A DNA stretch of 64,000 nt, taken from assembly GCF_000022065.1 (NCBI RefSeq), contig NC_011898.1, forward strand, positions 3,475,501 through 3,539,500, written 5' to 3'. Position 1 is the stretch's first letter. The number at the start of each line of letters is the position of its first letter. The DNA comes from Ruminiclostridium cellulolyticum H10 (GTDB taxonomy: Bacteria; Bacillota; Clostridia; Acetivibrionales; DSM-1351). Shown here in pieces: positions 8,194 through 17,332 of the stretch. The position numbers and the translations under genes were made by a program. The notes below the pieces were generated by a model. It did not search any database. It had not been told where the DNA came from and was given only the letters and a program-made list of their open reading frames with translations.

Positions 8194-9363
8194 TCATATC
8201 AAATAATTCAGGATTTTCGATATCTTTCCATCTTTTACAAAAGCCCTTGGAATTCTTTTACCGACTATGCAAACCAATTCATAATTTATCATGCCGATTG
8301 TCTGTGCTACATCTTCTACCATAATATTATTTTGTCCCTGAGAACCAATTAATACAACTTCATCCCCTACTTCCACTTTGCTGCCAATATGGGTAACGTC
8401 TACCATACACTGATCCATGCATATCCTTCCTACTACAGGTGCAAGCTCACCATGGATAAGTACCTTCCCTTTATTGCTAAGCATGCGGGTAAAACCGTCA
8501 GCATAGCCAATAGGAATTGTGGCAATCTTTGAAGTCCTGTTGGTTGTAAATATTCTGCCGTAGCTTATAGAGGTATTTTTTTCAACCTCCTTTACCATAA
8601 TCACATTTGCTTTAAGTGTCATAGCAGGTTTTAGATCAATCTTTGACTTGTCGACTTCACTGGAAGGGTACATACCATAAAGTATAATACCCGGTCTCAC
8701 CATATCAAGATGCATCTCTGGGTATTCAATGACTGCTGCACTATTTGCACAATGCTTAACCGGAATATGTATTCCTATTCTCTGAAGCTCACAGCAAATA
8801 CTCATAAACCTTTCAAACTGTGTATAGGTGTAATCCCTGTTTTTTTCATCGGCAGTAGCAAAGTGTGTAAACAGTCCTTCAATTATAATATTGGGCAGCG
8901 TGCTTATATCAACAACATTTTTTACCGCACTGTATCCCGGCAGAAATCCTATTCTGGACATTCCGGTATCTATTTTTATGTGTATTTTTACCTTTTTACC
9001 CTGTCTCACTGCCTCATCGGACAATGCCTGTGCCAAATCATGGCTGAATACCGACTGCGTTACATCATTTTCTATTATCTCATTTGCTCTTATAGGATCG
9101 GTATATCCAAGAATTAGTATAGGAACCTCTATACCTGCTCTTCTTAGCTGTATTGCCTCATCCAGCATTGATACCGCAAACCGTGATGCCCCGTTCTCAA
9201 GAAGGGTTTTTGCCACCTCCATTACTCCATGTCCATAAGCATCCGCCTTGACTACTCCCATTATCTCTGCATTTTTGCCAGTAATTTTTCTTATTTCTCT
9301 GATATTGTGTGCAATATTGTCAAGGCTTATCTCTGCCCACGCTCTATTAAGTTTATATTCCAT
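8194..9363 (-). CDS. alr: Alanine racemase
   Basis: 389 residues. PLP enzyme supplying D-alanine for peptidoglycan. The PLP lysine is K39 in VVKADAYGHG; the catalytic tyrosine is in the SISYGRIF region; ICMDQCMVDVT near the C-terminus is the usual second-domain signature. Both the N-terminal alpha/beta barrel and C-terminal beta domain are full length. It sits in the nnr-alr-mazEF order typical of Clostridia and Bacilli. ATG 9363 has GGGGGC upstream. Confidence 0.96.
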   Translation of the reverse strand: MEYKLNRAWAEISLDNIAHNIREIRKITGKNAEIMGVVKADAYGHGVMEVAKTLLENGASRFAVSMLDEAIQLRRAGIEVPILILGYTDPIRANEIIENDVTQSVFSHDLAQALSDEAVRQGKKVKIHIKIDTGMSRIGFLPGYSAVKNVVDISTLPNIIIEGLFTHFATADEKNRDYTYTQFERFMSICCELQRIGIHIPVKHCANSAAVIEYPEMHLDMVRPGIILYGMYPSSEVDKSKIDLKPAMTLKANVIMVKEVEKNTSISYGRIFTTNRTSKIATIPIGYADGFTRMLSNKGKVLIHGELAPVVGRICMDQCMVDVTHIGSKVEVGDEVVLIGSQGQNNIMVEDVAQTIGMINYELVCIVGKRIPRAFVKDGKISKILNYLI

Positions 9364-9452
9364 TTTACTTTTGCCCCCACAAAACTTTATCTTTATGTGT
9401 GTTATTATCTCTTAGTATATCCAAATAATGTTTTTTGAAAACATATTATCCA

Positions 9453-11003
9453 TTAAATTGTTTCAAGTATGGCAGAAGGTATATTTTCTACTATATCCAT
9501 TGCAGTAAGTCCATATTCCCCCTTTGAACGGGCTGCTATATCTCCCGCAAGCCCATGGAGATAGACCCCTGCTACAGCCGCAAAAGTTGTCTGGGCTCCC
9601 TGTCCTGTCAGTGACGCTATTATACCTGTCAGGGAATCCCCGCTTCCTGCTGTGGCCATACCAGGATTTCCAGTAGAGTTAATATATATATGCCCACTTT
9701 TATCTGCAATAATAGTTCTTGCCCCCTTTAGTACGACTGTAACACCCCATAGAGCTGCATATTTTTTTGCTACCTCAATACGATTACTCTGAATGTATGG
9801 GATATCAAGTCCTGTAAGCCTTGCCATTTCACCTGGATGAGGAGTAATTACCACTTGGTTTTTAAAAGCTCCAAAAATGTCTGTATTTTCAGCAATTACA
9901 TTCAAAGCATCTGCATCAAGAATCACGGGTAAGTTTATAGCCTCTGCCAGCCTTCTGATTATATTATATAAACTTTTTTCAGAAGAAAGACCCGGACCTA
10001 TTGCGGCAACATCACATTTAGCCAACAATTCTGCAATGGTATCAATGCTTTCTCCTCTTATTACGCCCTGGCTGTCTTTGAGGTCTATTACAACTGCTTC
10101 AGGTACTACGCATTGATAAACATTTATAAGATTTGACGGTACAGCCAAATATACAAGTCCTGAGCCTGCACGAAGACATGCCTTTGCAGTAAGGCAGCCG
10201 GAACCGGCCATCCCGGTTGAGCCTGAAATAACGGCAACCTTTCCGCAGTTTCCTTTATTGTACTCTGCTTTTCTTGAGGGAATCAAAGACCTTACAAAAT
10301 TGCGGTCAACCCATGTTGTTGTTTCAGTAACATAGTCCACCGCTTTACCAGGCATACCTATACTTTCCACTGCCAATTCACCCGTATATTCTGCTCCGGG
10401 ATAAACCAGCTGCCCTATTTTCGGAAGCTGAAAGGTAACCGTTTTGTCTGCCTTTATACAGGACTCCGATATTCTTCCGGTGGCTGATTCAATACCTGAT
10501 GCAATATCTATTGAAATAGTATAGCGTGAATGTCTGTTTACGATGTCTGCAACCTGCTTAATTATCCCTTGTATTTCTCCCCTGAAGCCCGTTCCAAAAA
10601 TACCGTCCAGAACAAGCTCTGCTTTTTCTATATCATTGCAAAGCTCTTCAGTGGATGAGTTGACACCAATAAATTTTATCGGTACTCCCATAGCCTCAAG
10701 TATATCAAAATTTAGCTTAGCATCGCCTGTAAAGGTTTCCTTCCCGAAAAGGCAATACAACTCTATTTTATTGTCCTCAACCCAGAGGTGCCTTGCTACT
10801 GCAAAAGCATCGCCTGCATTATTTCCTTTTCCTGCGATTATTACTGTTTGAATGGGTAACCGAGGTCCCTTTGTCAGATAACCATTTATATGTTTCACTA
10901 CTTTTAAAGCCGCGTTTTCCATAAGTACAATACCAGGTATTCCGATATCTTTAATTGAATACTTGTCAATGTCCCCCATATCTTTTCCGGTAACAGCTTT
11001 CAA
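9453..11003 (-). CDS. nnr: Bifunctional NAD(P)HX epimerase / ADP-dependent NAD(P)HX dehydratase
   Basis: 516 residues that repair hydrated NAD(P)H. The N-terminal YjeF-N epimerase domain (about 1-215) has AGKGNNAGDAF and DGIFGTGFRGE. The C-terminal ribokinase-like dehydratase domain (about 235-510) has GSTGMAGSGCL, VITPHPGEMARL and the catalytic stretch NPGMATAGSGDSLTG. Both domains look intact. TTG 11003 follows AGGTGATAAGGA. It is upstream of alr in the same direction, 89 bases apart. Confidence 0.95.
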   Translation of the reverse strand: MKAVTGKDMGDIDKYSIKDIGIPGIVLMENAALKVVKHINGYLTKGPRLPIQTVIIAGKGNNAGDAFAVARHLWVEDNKIELYCLFGKETFTGDAKLNFDILEAMGVPIKFIGVNSSTEELCNDIEKAELVLDGIFGTGFRGEIQGIIKQVADIVNRHSRYTISIDIASGIESATGRISESCIKADKTVTFQLPKIGQLVYPGAEYTGELAVESIGMPGKAVDYVTETTTWVDRNFVRSLIPSRKAEYNKGNCGKVAVISGSTGMAGSGCLTAKACLRAGSGLVYLAVPSNLINVYQCVVPEAVVIDLKDSQGVIRGESIDTIAELLAKCDVAAIGPGLSSEKSLYNIIRRLAEAINLPVILDADALNVIAENTDIFGAFKNQVVITPHPGEMARLTGLDIPYIQSNRIEVAKKYAALWGVTVVLKGARTIIADKSGHIYINSTGNPGMATAGSGDSLTGIIASLTGQGAQTTFAAVAGVYLHGLAGDIAARSKGEYGLTAMDIVENIPSAILETI

Positions 11004-11024
11004 TCCTTATCACCTGCTCTTTTC

Positions 11025-11651
11025 CTATTTACTGAAATAAATTTCATCCAGCTTTTGCAATTCATCTTTCCCAAGCAAATCGTGGAAATACGAATATGTG
11101 TCCGAATAATCTTCTGCTAGAAGCTCCCTCTCATCGATCATTTTCTTGAGGCTCTCTCTGGCTTCTGCAATTTGCTTATCAAGTTCTGTAACTCTCAATT
11201 GATTTTCTCTTATTGAAAAATACACCTGTTTTACAGTGTACTCCAAAAGCAGAAGATTTTCTTCCCTGATTTCTTTAGGAATGTCCTGAAGCCGTTCTTC
11301 ATTTTCTTTAATTCTCTTATTTATAGCTACTATGGTTTTTTCACATTCCTGCATTTCAGTATGTGCTTCCTTGTTGTTTTTGTCAAAAACCTCTGTTGTA
11401 AGCTTAATAATGCTGTCCATACATTCTTTCTTTTTTATTGAAACTTCTTTGGATTCCGAAATTAATCGTGATTGTTCTTTCAGAAGTTCCTTTATTCGAT
11501 TTTCAGTTTCTATTATATCATTGGTTTTTTCCATATTTTTAAACAATCCATTCCACCTTTCATCAAGTGTAAGCAATGAAATATCATTCTTGAAAAGGAC
11601 TTTTAGGTCAAAACCATGAACTTTATTTTTTTTATTAAAAATGTTCCACAT
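11025..11651 (-). CDS. Cytoplasmic coiled-coil protein, function unknown
   Basis: 208 residues, strongly charged and almost all helical. Long heptad-like stretches run from about 40 to 190 (TENRIKELLKEQ, ECEKTIVAINKRIKENEERL, TELDKQIAEARESLKK). No signal peptide or membrane segment. GGAGGC precedes ATG 11651. It ends 21 bases before nnr and probably heads the nnr-alr-mazEF transcript. I do not recognise a named family. Confidence 0.7.
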   Translation of the reverse strand: MWNIFNKKNKVHGFDLKVLFKNDISLLTLDERWNGLFKNMEKTNDIIETENRIKELLKEQSRLISESKEVSIKKKECMDSIIKLTTEVFDKNNKEAHTEMQECEKTIVAINKRIKENEERLQDIPKEIREENLLLLEYTVKQVYFSIRENQLRVTELDKQIAEARESLKKMIDERELLAEDYSDTYSYFHDLLGKDELQKLDEIYFSK

Positions 11652-11824
11652 TTCAGCCTCCGCACATCAAAGCCTTATTCCTTAACTACAATTACAGCAT
11701 AATAAATAGTTAATTGTAAGGATTAATTTTGTAAATAATATATCGGTATAAACGGGAAAATATTTCAGTTTTTAATGTATATATTTTAAATGTGTAAAAC
11801 CGTTGGCATACAGCCTCTATTAAT

Positions 11825-11853
11825 TTGACATTGAAAAATGGAAATGATAAACT
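11825..11853 (+). promoter_or_regulatory. Sigma-A promoter of wecC
   Basis: TTGACA 11825-11830, 17-base spacer, TAAACT 11848-11853. The two hexamers and spacing are identical to those of the WecG/TagA promoter at 3974. A leader of about 85 bases follows. Confidence 0.7.
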
Positions 11854-11939
11854 ATTCAGTGTCAAAATATTGTCAAGACTAGTTTTTGGAGTATTTTTAC
11901 ATTTAAGTTTTGATATTTATTTTTTTAACAACAAGGGAA

Positions 11940-13214
11940 GTGATTGTCATTAACAATAAGAAAAAAATATGTATTATCGGTCTTGGTTATATCGGTTTGC
12001 CAACTGCCGCTATGTTCGCAACACATGGTCACAGTATTGTCGGCGTTGACGTAAAAGAAGAAGTTGTTGATTCACTTAACCAAGGAAAGATAATCATTGA
12101 GGAACCTTATCTGGACATTATGGTACAGGCAGCTGTCACATCAGGGAATTTGAGAGCACAGCTCACTCCTGAGGAAGCTGATGTTTTTATTATATCGGTA
12201 CCGACACCAATTAATGCTGACAAGACAGCTGATATGAGGTTTGTACGTTCGGCAACCGAATCTATTGTGCCTTATCTGCGTGAAGGCAACATTATAATAT
12301 TGGAATCTACATCACCGCCGGGAACAGTTGAAGGCCTGATGCTTCCTATTTTAAAGGAATCAGGACTTGAAATCGGAACTCAGCTTCTTGTTGCACACTC
12401 CCCAGAGCGTGTTTTACCCGGTAAAATTCTGGTTGAACTAGTAGAAAACAATAGAATTGTCGGAGGTGTAACTCCAGCATCCAGCAAAGCTGTACGTGAC
12501 CTTTACAAAACCTTTGTAAAGGGAGAAATTTTTCTTACAAATGCTACAACCGCTGAAATGTGCAAATTGATGGAAAACACCTTTAGAGATGTTAATATTG
12601 CACTGGCAAATGAACTTGCAAAACTTTGCGAAAAAATGGGTATAAACGCATGGGATGTTATTAAATATTCAAACAAACACCCCAGGGTCAATCTTCACCA
12701 ACCCGGCCCAGGCGTTGGCGGACACTGTCTTGCAGTTGACCCTTGGTTTATTGTTGAAAAGGAACCTGAGCTTGCTAAAATAATTAAGCTCAGCAGAATG
12801 ACCAACGACAGTATGCCTCATCATGTTTTCAATCGCTCAAAAAGTATTCTTTCAGCGGTTGATGGCATTAAAAAGGTAATAGTACTGGGGGCTACCTACA
12901 AGCCAAACATCGATGATATGCGTGAAAGCCCGGTTATGGAACTTATTGATTTATTTAAACAGGATCCAAACTTCGATGTTTGTATTTACGATCCGCATAT
13001 TGCTTCACACGAGCTTATCTGCAATAATCTGGTAGAAGCTGTTAGCGGAGGTCATCTGATAATACTTGGTGTTAACCATGATGAATTTGCTAAAATCGAT
13101 TTTTCAAAGCTGCAGCCGCTGATGGCAGAAGCCAACATATTTGATACAAGAAACTTCTATGACAGATCAGAATTGACAGCAGCAGGCTTTAATACTTATC
13201 TGCTTGGAGCATAA
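11940..13214 (+). CDS. wecC: UDP-N-acetyl-D-mannosamine dehydrogenase family protein
   Basis: About 422-425 residues of the UDP-glucose/UDP-ManNAc dehydrogenase family. It oxidises a UDP-amino-sugar C6 to the uronate using two NAD. An NAD-binding motif (CIIGLGYIGLPTA) opens the protein. The active-site cysteine lies in GVGGHCLAVDP, preceded by the lysine/asparagine helix (CKLMENTFRDVNIALANEL); the C-terminal UDP-binding domain includes GATYKPNIDDMRESP. No good ATG, GTG or TTG matches the AAGGGAAG ribosome site at 11933-11940. GTG 11940 overlaps it, while ATT 11949 is ideally spaced; an in-frame TTG lies at 11910. WecC is preferred over UDP-glucose dehydrogenase because of overall layout; substrate is inferred. 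Confidence 0.88.
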   Translation: MIVINNKKKICIIGLGYIGLPTAAMFATHGHSIVGVDVKEEVVDSLNQGKIIIEEPYLDIMVQAAVTSGNLRAQLTPEEADVFIISVPTPINADKTADMRFVRSATESIVPYLREGNIIILESTSPPGTVEGLMLPILKESGLEIGTQLLVAHSPERVLPGKILVELVENNRIVGGVTPASSKAVRDLYKTFVKGEIFLTNATTAEMCKLMENTFRDVNIALANELAKLCEKMGINAWDVIKYSNKHPRVNLHQPGPGVGGHCLAVDPWFIVEKEPELAKIIKLSRMTNDSMPHHVFNRSKSILSAVDGIKKVIVLGATYKPNIDDMRESPVMELIDLFKQDPNFDVCIYDPHIASHELICNNLVEAVSGGHLIILGVNHDEFAKIDFSKLQPLMAEANIFDTRNFYDRSELTAAGFNTYLLGA

Positions 13215-13227
13215 AAACAATAGACTG

Positions 13228-13258
13228 CCCTTCGGTTTTTAGGCTCCGGAGGGTTTTT
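13228..13258 (+). terminator. Terminator after wecC
   Basis: Eight-pair stem (CCCTTCGG 13228-13235 with CCGGAGGG 13246-13253) and five T. It may only partly block read-through into the GT4 gene, 20 bases on. Confidence 0.75.
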
Positions 13259-13278
13259 CTTGAATTTGAGAGGATTCC

Positions 13279-14526
13279 ATGAAAAAGGTACTTATGATCG
13301 CACACCAGTTTCCTCCTATTGGGGGCTCAGGTGTTCAAAGAACTGTAAAATTTGTTAAATATTTGAGAAATTTCGACTATGAACCGATTATTCTGACCAG
13401 GGATGCATCAAATGCCGCATTAAAGGACGAAACACTTTTATCTGACATTCCCAAAGGAATAAAGGTTGTCAGAACAAATGCTTGTGATTTTGCTGCTCTT
13501 CCGGGAATATTCAAATACTTTGGGAAGGTCGTCAACAAGCTTTTGATACCAGATTCCGAGAGAGTATGGCAGCATTTTGCCAGAAAACAGGCGTTGGATG
13601 CAGTAAAGGATAACAAAATAGATGTTATATATACCACTTCTGCCCCCTACAGCGATCATCTTCTTGGTGTATACCTGAAAAAGCACTACCCTGAAATTCC
13701 TCTGGTTTGCGATTTCAGAGATGAATGGACCAATAACCCCTATCATGTCAGGAAAGGGTTAAGGGCAAAAATTGAACGAGATCAGGAAAAAATGGTCCTC
13801 AAGTATGCTGACTGTCTTATTACCAATACTCCGGTAATGCTTTCAAATTTTCTAAGGGACAACCCTGAAACCAAAGGTAAATTTTATGTTATACCAAACG
13901 GCTATGACGATGAAGATTTTGTTGGTATGGAAGATATTAAACCTGCAAACGTCAGGTTTACACTGACCTATACCGGGCTTTTATATGGTAAGAGAAAGCC
14001 TGACAATTTCTTTGAAGCTTTAAAAAGAGCTATTGATGAAGGAAGTGTAGATAAGTCCAAAATAAATGTAAGGCTCATAGGAAATTATAAGGTTGATCAG
14101 CTTCAAGCAGTTATAGACAGCTATAATTTAAGCGATGTTGTTGCTCTTATGCCATACATGAAGCACAGGGAATGTCTATTGGAATTGGTAAAATCTGATG
14201 CACTTCTTCTTTTAGAACCGTCAGGCCCCGGTGCCGAAGCTTTTTATACCGGAAAGGTTTTTGAATATATGAATACCAAGCGGCCTATACTTGCATCAAT
14301 TCCTGAGCGAGGTGCCGCAGCACAGCTTATAACAGATACAAAAACAGGTCTGGTTTCAGACTTTAACGACATTGAAAATACTAAAAAGAACCTTATTCAC
14401 CTTTATAATTGTTGGGATAACGGCACGAACCCAATAAATCCGGTAATTGAAGAGGTAAAGAAGTTTGAAAGAAAAGAGCTTACAAAGGCATTGGTAGAAG
14501 TGTTAAATAATTCATTTAAAAAGTAA
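13279..14526 (+). CDS. Glycosyltransferase family 4 protein
   Basis: 415 residues with the two-domain GT-B layout. The N-terminal acceptor domain begins MKKVLMIAHQFPPIGGSGVQR, typical of GT4/GT1-like transferases with the glycine-rich PPxGGxG loop. The C-terminal donor domain contains VIPNGYD, LTYTGLLYGKRKPD and a Glu-rich donor site near LLEPSGPGAEAFYTGKVFEYM. AGAGGA precedes ATG 13279. Probably adds a sugar to the same surface polysaccharide served by wecC and the ligase-like protein downstream; donor and acceptor are unknown. Confidence 0.88.
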   Translation: MKKVLMIAHQFPPIGGSGVQRTVKFVKYLRNFDYEPIILTRDASNAALKDETLLSDIPKGIKVVRTNACDFAALPGIFKYFGKVVNKLLIPDSERVWQHFARKQALDAVKDNKIDVIYTTSAPYSDHLLGVYLKKHYPEIPLVCDFRDEWTNNPYHVRKGLRAKIERDQEKMVLKYADCLITNTPVMLSNFLRDNPETKGKFYVIPNGYDDEDFVGMEDIKPANVRFTLTYTGLLYGKRKPDNFFEALKRAIDEGSVDKSKINVRLIGNYKVDQLQAVIDSYNLSDVVALMPYMKHRECLLELVKSDALLLLEPSGPGAEAFYTGKVFEYMNTKRPILASIPERGAAAQLITDTKTGLVSDFNDIENTKKNLIHLYNCWDNGTNPINPVIEEVKKFERKELTKALVEVLNNSFKK

Positions 14527-14542
14527 CTTGGAGGATTTTAAA

Positions 14543-15037
14543 ATGAAACTAATTGATGAAAAAGGCAGATTATTCGGAAAGGTTAACATTATAGATCTGG
14601 TAGTAGTTTTACTGGTTCTATTATTGGCAGCCGCGGTAGGATACAAGGTTTTGAGTCCTAAAATAGCTTCTTCTCCGACAGCACAGGGGGAAGTAACAGC
14701 AGTTGTTAAGTGTACCTTCAGAACTGATACAGTTATCAGTCAGGTAAAGGCCGGCCAACAGCTTGTTTTTGGTACTGATTATGTCCCAAATGCAACTATT
14801 GCAGAAGTTAAAGTCGTACCCTCCGATTATACAACAACAGATGCACAGGGTAGGGTTCATATTGAGAAGCATCCTAATTTGAAGGATTTATATATAACAA
14901 TAAAAGCAAAAGTAAATACAAATGCACCAATATTAAAGGTTGGTACACAGGATCTTTGTCTTGGTAAGAAATTTACCGTTAAAACCCAAACTATGGAAAT
15001 GGACGGTAACGTTGAAATGGTCACTATCACCAAATAA
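14543..15037 (+). CDS. DUF4330 family single-pass membrane protein
   Basis: 164 residues: short cytoplasmic start (MKLIDEKGRLFGKVNIIDL), one membrane helix (about 16-38), then an extracytoplasmic beta-rich domain. This is the layout of DUF4330, a family found beside polysaccharide genes in Clostridia; its function is unknown. GGAGG at 14530-14534 puts the start at ATG 14543. It begins 16 bases after the GT4 stop. Confidence 0.8.
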   Translation: MKLIDEKGRLFGKVNIIDLVVVLLVLLLAAAVGYKVLSPKIASSPTAQGEVTAVVKCTFRTDTVISQVKAGQQLVFGTDYVPNATIAEVKVVPSDYTTTDAQGRVHIEKHPNLKDLYITIKAKVNTNAPILKVGTQDLCLGKKFTVKTQTMEMDGNVEMVTITK

Positions 15038-15072
15038 TTGAGTTAAAATAATTTAAACAGGTGGTGATATTT

Positions 15073-15594
15073 TTGGAACAGTTTACCGGTACAAGTGTTA
15101 TTTTTAAAGCAGCAAACGGCTTAACAGGCTGGTTTAAAGCTTCAGTTTTATTTAAAGTATTGTCTGTTATATTGGACTGGTGCAGAAACAGTCAGATCAA
15201 CCGATTTATATTATGGTATCTGGGTAGAAATTCATCCTTGAAGTATTCTGCTACCTACAGGGTTTGTTCACGCATTTTTGGATTTTTTAACAGGCTTTGG
15301 GACAAGCTCTGTAACTTTAGTTCAAATTGCGGAAGCTCCAGTATTTTTATTTCCTTTATAAGGAGTAACTTTACAGGTTACGGCAGCTTTGTAGCCTTCT
15401 CAATAGTAATACTGTTTTTCAGTATGGGATTTGGGGCAACAAGCTTGGCTTTAGGAACATTTAACACAATGAAAGCTGTCCTCATGTTATTAGGAATAAT
15501 TGTGTCTCTGCTGCTTTTACCTGGTAGGAAAAAATGGAAGGCCTGCCTTGAAAACAGTATGTTCTGGCACTTTGTGCAATACATTTTTGATTAA
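15073..15594 (+). CDS. Small membrane protein of the polysaccharide block
   Basis: About 173 residues. The N-terminal half is basic and amphipathic (about 1-95), with two closely spaced hydrophobic segments near 105-150 (SFVAFSIVILFFSMGF and MKAVLMLLGIIVSLLLL). AGGTGGTGA at 15059-15067 is a near-perfect ribosome site and is correctly spaced for TTG 15073 rather than the GTG codons inside it. It lies between DUF4330 and the ligase-like gene, so it probably assists polymer export or polymerisation. No family recognised. Confidence 0.65.
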   Translation: MEQFTGTSVIFKAANGLTGWFKASVLFKVLSVILDWCRNSQINRFILWYLGRNSSLKYSATYRVCSRIFGFFNRLWDKLCNFSSNCGSSSIFISFIRSNFTGYGSFVAFSIVILFFSMGFGATSLALGTFNTMKAVLMLLGIIVSLLLLPGRKKWKACLENSMFWHFVQYIFD

Positions 15595-15620
15595 AAAGTC
15601 AGTAAGGATAAACAAATACT

Positions 15621-16997
15621 ATGAATAAAAAAACTGCTGTAATATTATCAATATTGGGATTGCTGGCAGGGGTATGCGGAGCTTTTGCACCGACCTTTCT
15701 GCTGATTGCATTTATTGCAGGCGTAATATTTACTGCCGCAATGATGTTTGATTATTCAAAATTCCTATATGTTCTAGGGTTTTATGTTTTAATTGACTAC
15801 GTATTGAGGTATGTCATTTCAAGTGCTTTGCTTGCAAGCTTCTGGGATGAACTACTGTTTATATTTGCACTGTGCTTGTGGCTCTACAAATGGGTAGTTT
15901 ACCGTAAACAGGATGGCTATGTTGCAACACCTTTGGATATACCTCTTGTATTTTTTGTGGTAATCTCCATATGTTTGCTTCTTGTTAATTCACCTGTTAT
16001 GGCCATCGGAATTGCCGGATTCAGACAGGTTATACAGCAGATGCTATGGTATTTTATTGTTGCACAGCTTGTAACCTCCAGCAGAAACATCAGATGGTTT
16101 TTGTACATTATGGTTTTTATCGGAGGACTTCTTGGGCTTCATGGTATTTACCAATATGTTACCCATGCAGAGATGCCGTCTTATTGGGTTGACAGGCTTG
16201 AATCGGGTATAACAACAAGGGTTTTCTCCATTATTGGAAGCCCTAATATTCTGGGAAGCCTTATGGTACTGCTGATACCCGTTGCGATTTCATTTGTTTT
16301 CAGTGAAAGAAAGATTTTCAAGAAAATCATATTTACCGGAATAACCCTTGCAATGTCTGCAACCCTTATATTCACATCCTCAAGGTCCGCTTGGATAGGA
16401 TTTGTAGTAGCAATGGGCGTGTATTTCTGGCTTAAAGACAAGAGGCTTATTTTATTGCTGGCTCTGCTGGTTGTTGCCGCATATTTTGCAGTACCTACCA
16501 TTGCACACAGAGTAAACTATCTGTTAAGTCCTCAATATATGATAAGCAGTGCAGCTGGTGGAAGAATTGCAAGATGGTCCATAGGTATTGCGGCACTTCA
16601 GCAGCATCCATGGTTCGGCCTCGGACTTGGACAATTCGGCGGTGCAGTTGCACAGAACTTTAAGATACCGGGTGCATTCTATGTCGACAGCTATTTTTTA
16701 AAGATTGCTGTTGAAATGGGTATTGTTGGCTTAACATCCTTCTGTATTCTTATATATAACGCTCTGGCATGGGGAATACGTGCGGTTAAGAGAACAGCAG
16801 ACCGACAAAGCCTCAGCATGGCACAGGGTGTTTTTGCGGGAATGGTTGGCATTGTGGTTCCGAACTTTGTAGAAAATGTATTTGAGGTTCCAATGATGAC
16901 AGCTTATTTCTGGATGTTTGCAGCCGTCCTGATAGCCCTCGGCTTCACCCTTCCTAATAAGGGGTTAAACCGTCTTAACGTAGGAAGTATAAGATAG
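15621..16997 (+). CDS. O-antigen ligase / Wzy-like membrane protein
   Basis: 458 residues with about 11-12 membrane helices. A large extracytoplasmic loop near residues 295-355 holds the typical Wzy_C/WaaL features (GGRIARWSIGIAALQQHPWFGLGLGQFGG), including conserved Arg and His-Pro. Such proteins polymerise or ligate lipid-linked glycans on the outer face of the membrane. Last gene of the wecC-GT4-DUF4330 block. AAGGAT lies upstream of ATG 15621. Confidence 0.88.
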   Translation: MNKKTAVILSILGLLAGVCGAFAPTFLLIAFIAGVIFTAAMMFDYSKFLYVLGFYVLIDYVLRYVISSALLASFWDELLFIFALCLWLYKWVVYRKQDGYVATPLDIPLVFFVVISICLLLVNSPVMAIGIAGFRQVIQQMLWYFIVAQLVTSSRNIRWFLYIMVFIGGLLGLHGIYQYVTHAEMPSYWVDRLESGITTRVFSIIGSPNILGSLMVLLIPVAISFVFSERKIFKKIIFTGITLAMSATLIFTSSRSAWIGFVVAMGVYFWLKDKRLILLLALLVVAAYFAVPTIAHRVNYLLSPQYMISSAAGGRIARWSIGIAALQQHPWFGLGLGQFGGAVAQNFKIPGAFYVDSYFLKIAVEMGIVGLTSFCILIYNALAWGIRAVKRTADRQSLSMAQGVFAGMVGIVVPNFVENVFEVPMMTAYFWMFAAVLIALGFTLPNKGLNRLNVGSIR

Positions 16998-17010
16998 GGA
17001 AGATATAATT

Positions 17011-17326
17011 ACAAAGGGGCTGTTGCAAAACAGAAAGTTTTTCTGTTTTTACACCGGTACTCCCGTATAAAATTATATCAATGATTGCTTCCAAGATATT
17101 TGCAAGAGTTTCTAGCGGCTCATCTTAGGATATTTTACCGTCGCTCACATTCATCGTCCATGATTCATTGTTTCGCTAAAACCTACATCGTGTACGTTTT
17201 CCGGCAAAATATCCATATTCGCCGATAAACAACTGCAAATATCTTTAACCAAGCTTCCATTGATACAATTTATACTCGCGTAAGGTTAAAAAAGATAAAA
17301 ATAAAATTTTGCAACAGCCCCTTTGT
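17011..17326. repeat. 316-bp fold-back MITE-like element
   Basis: Perfect 20-bp terminal inverted repeats, ACAAAGGGGCTGTTGCAAAA and its complement, bound a 316-bp stretch with no gene. The interior is itself a long imperfect palindrome: blocks such as TATCAATG, AAGATATTTGCA and GGATATTTT recur inverted in the other half. The GGGGCTGTTGCAAA ends resemble termini of IS6/IS1182-type transposons, so this may be a non-autonomous relative. No clear target duplication is seen. It fills the gap between two convergent genes and could also act as a terminator. Confidence 0.8.
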
Positions 17327-17332
17327 TTTGCT

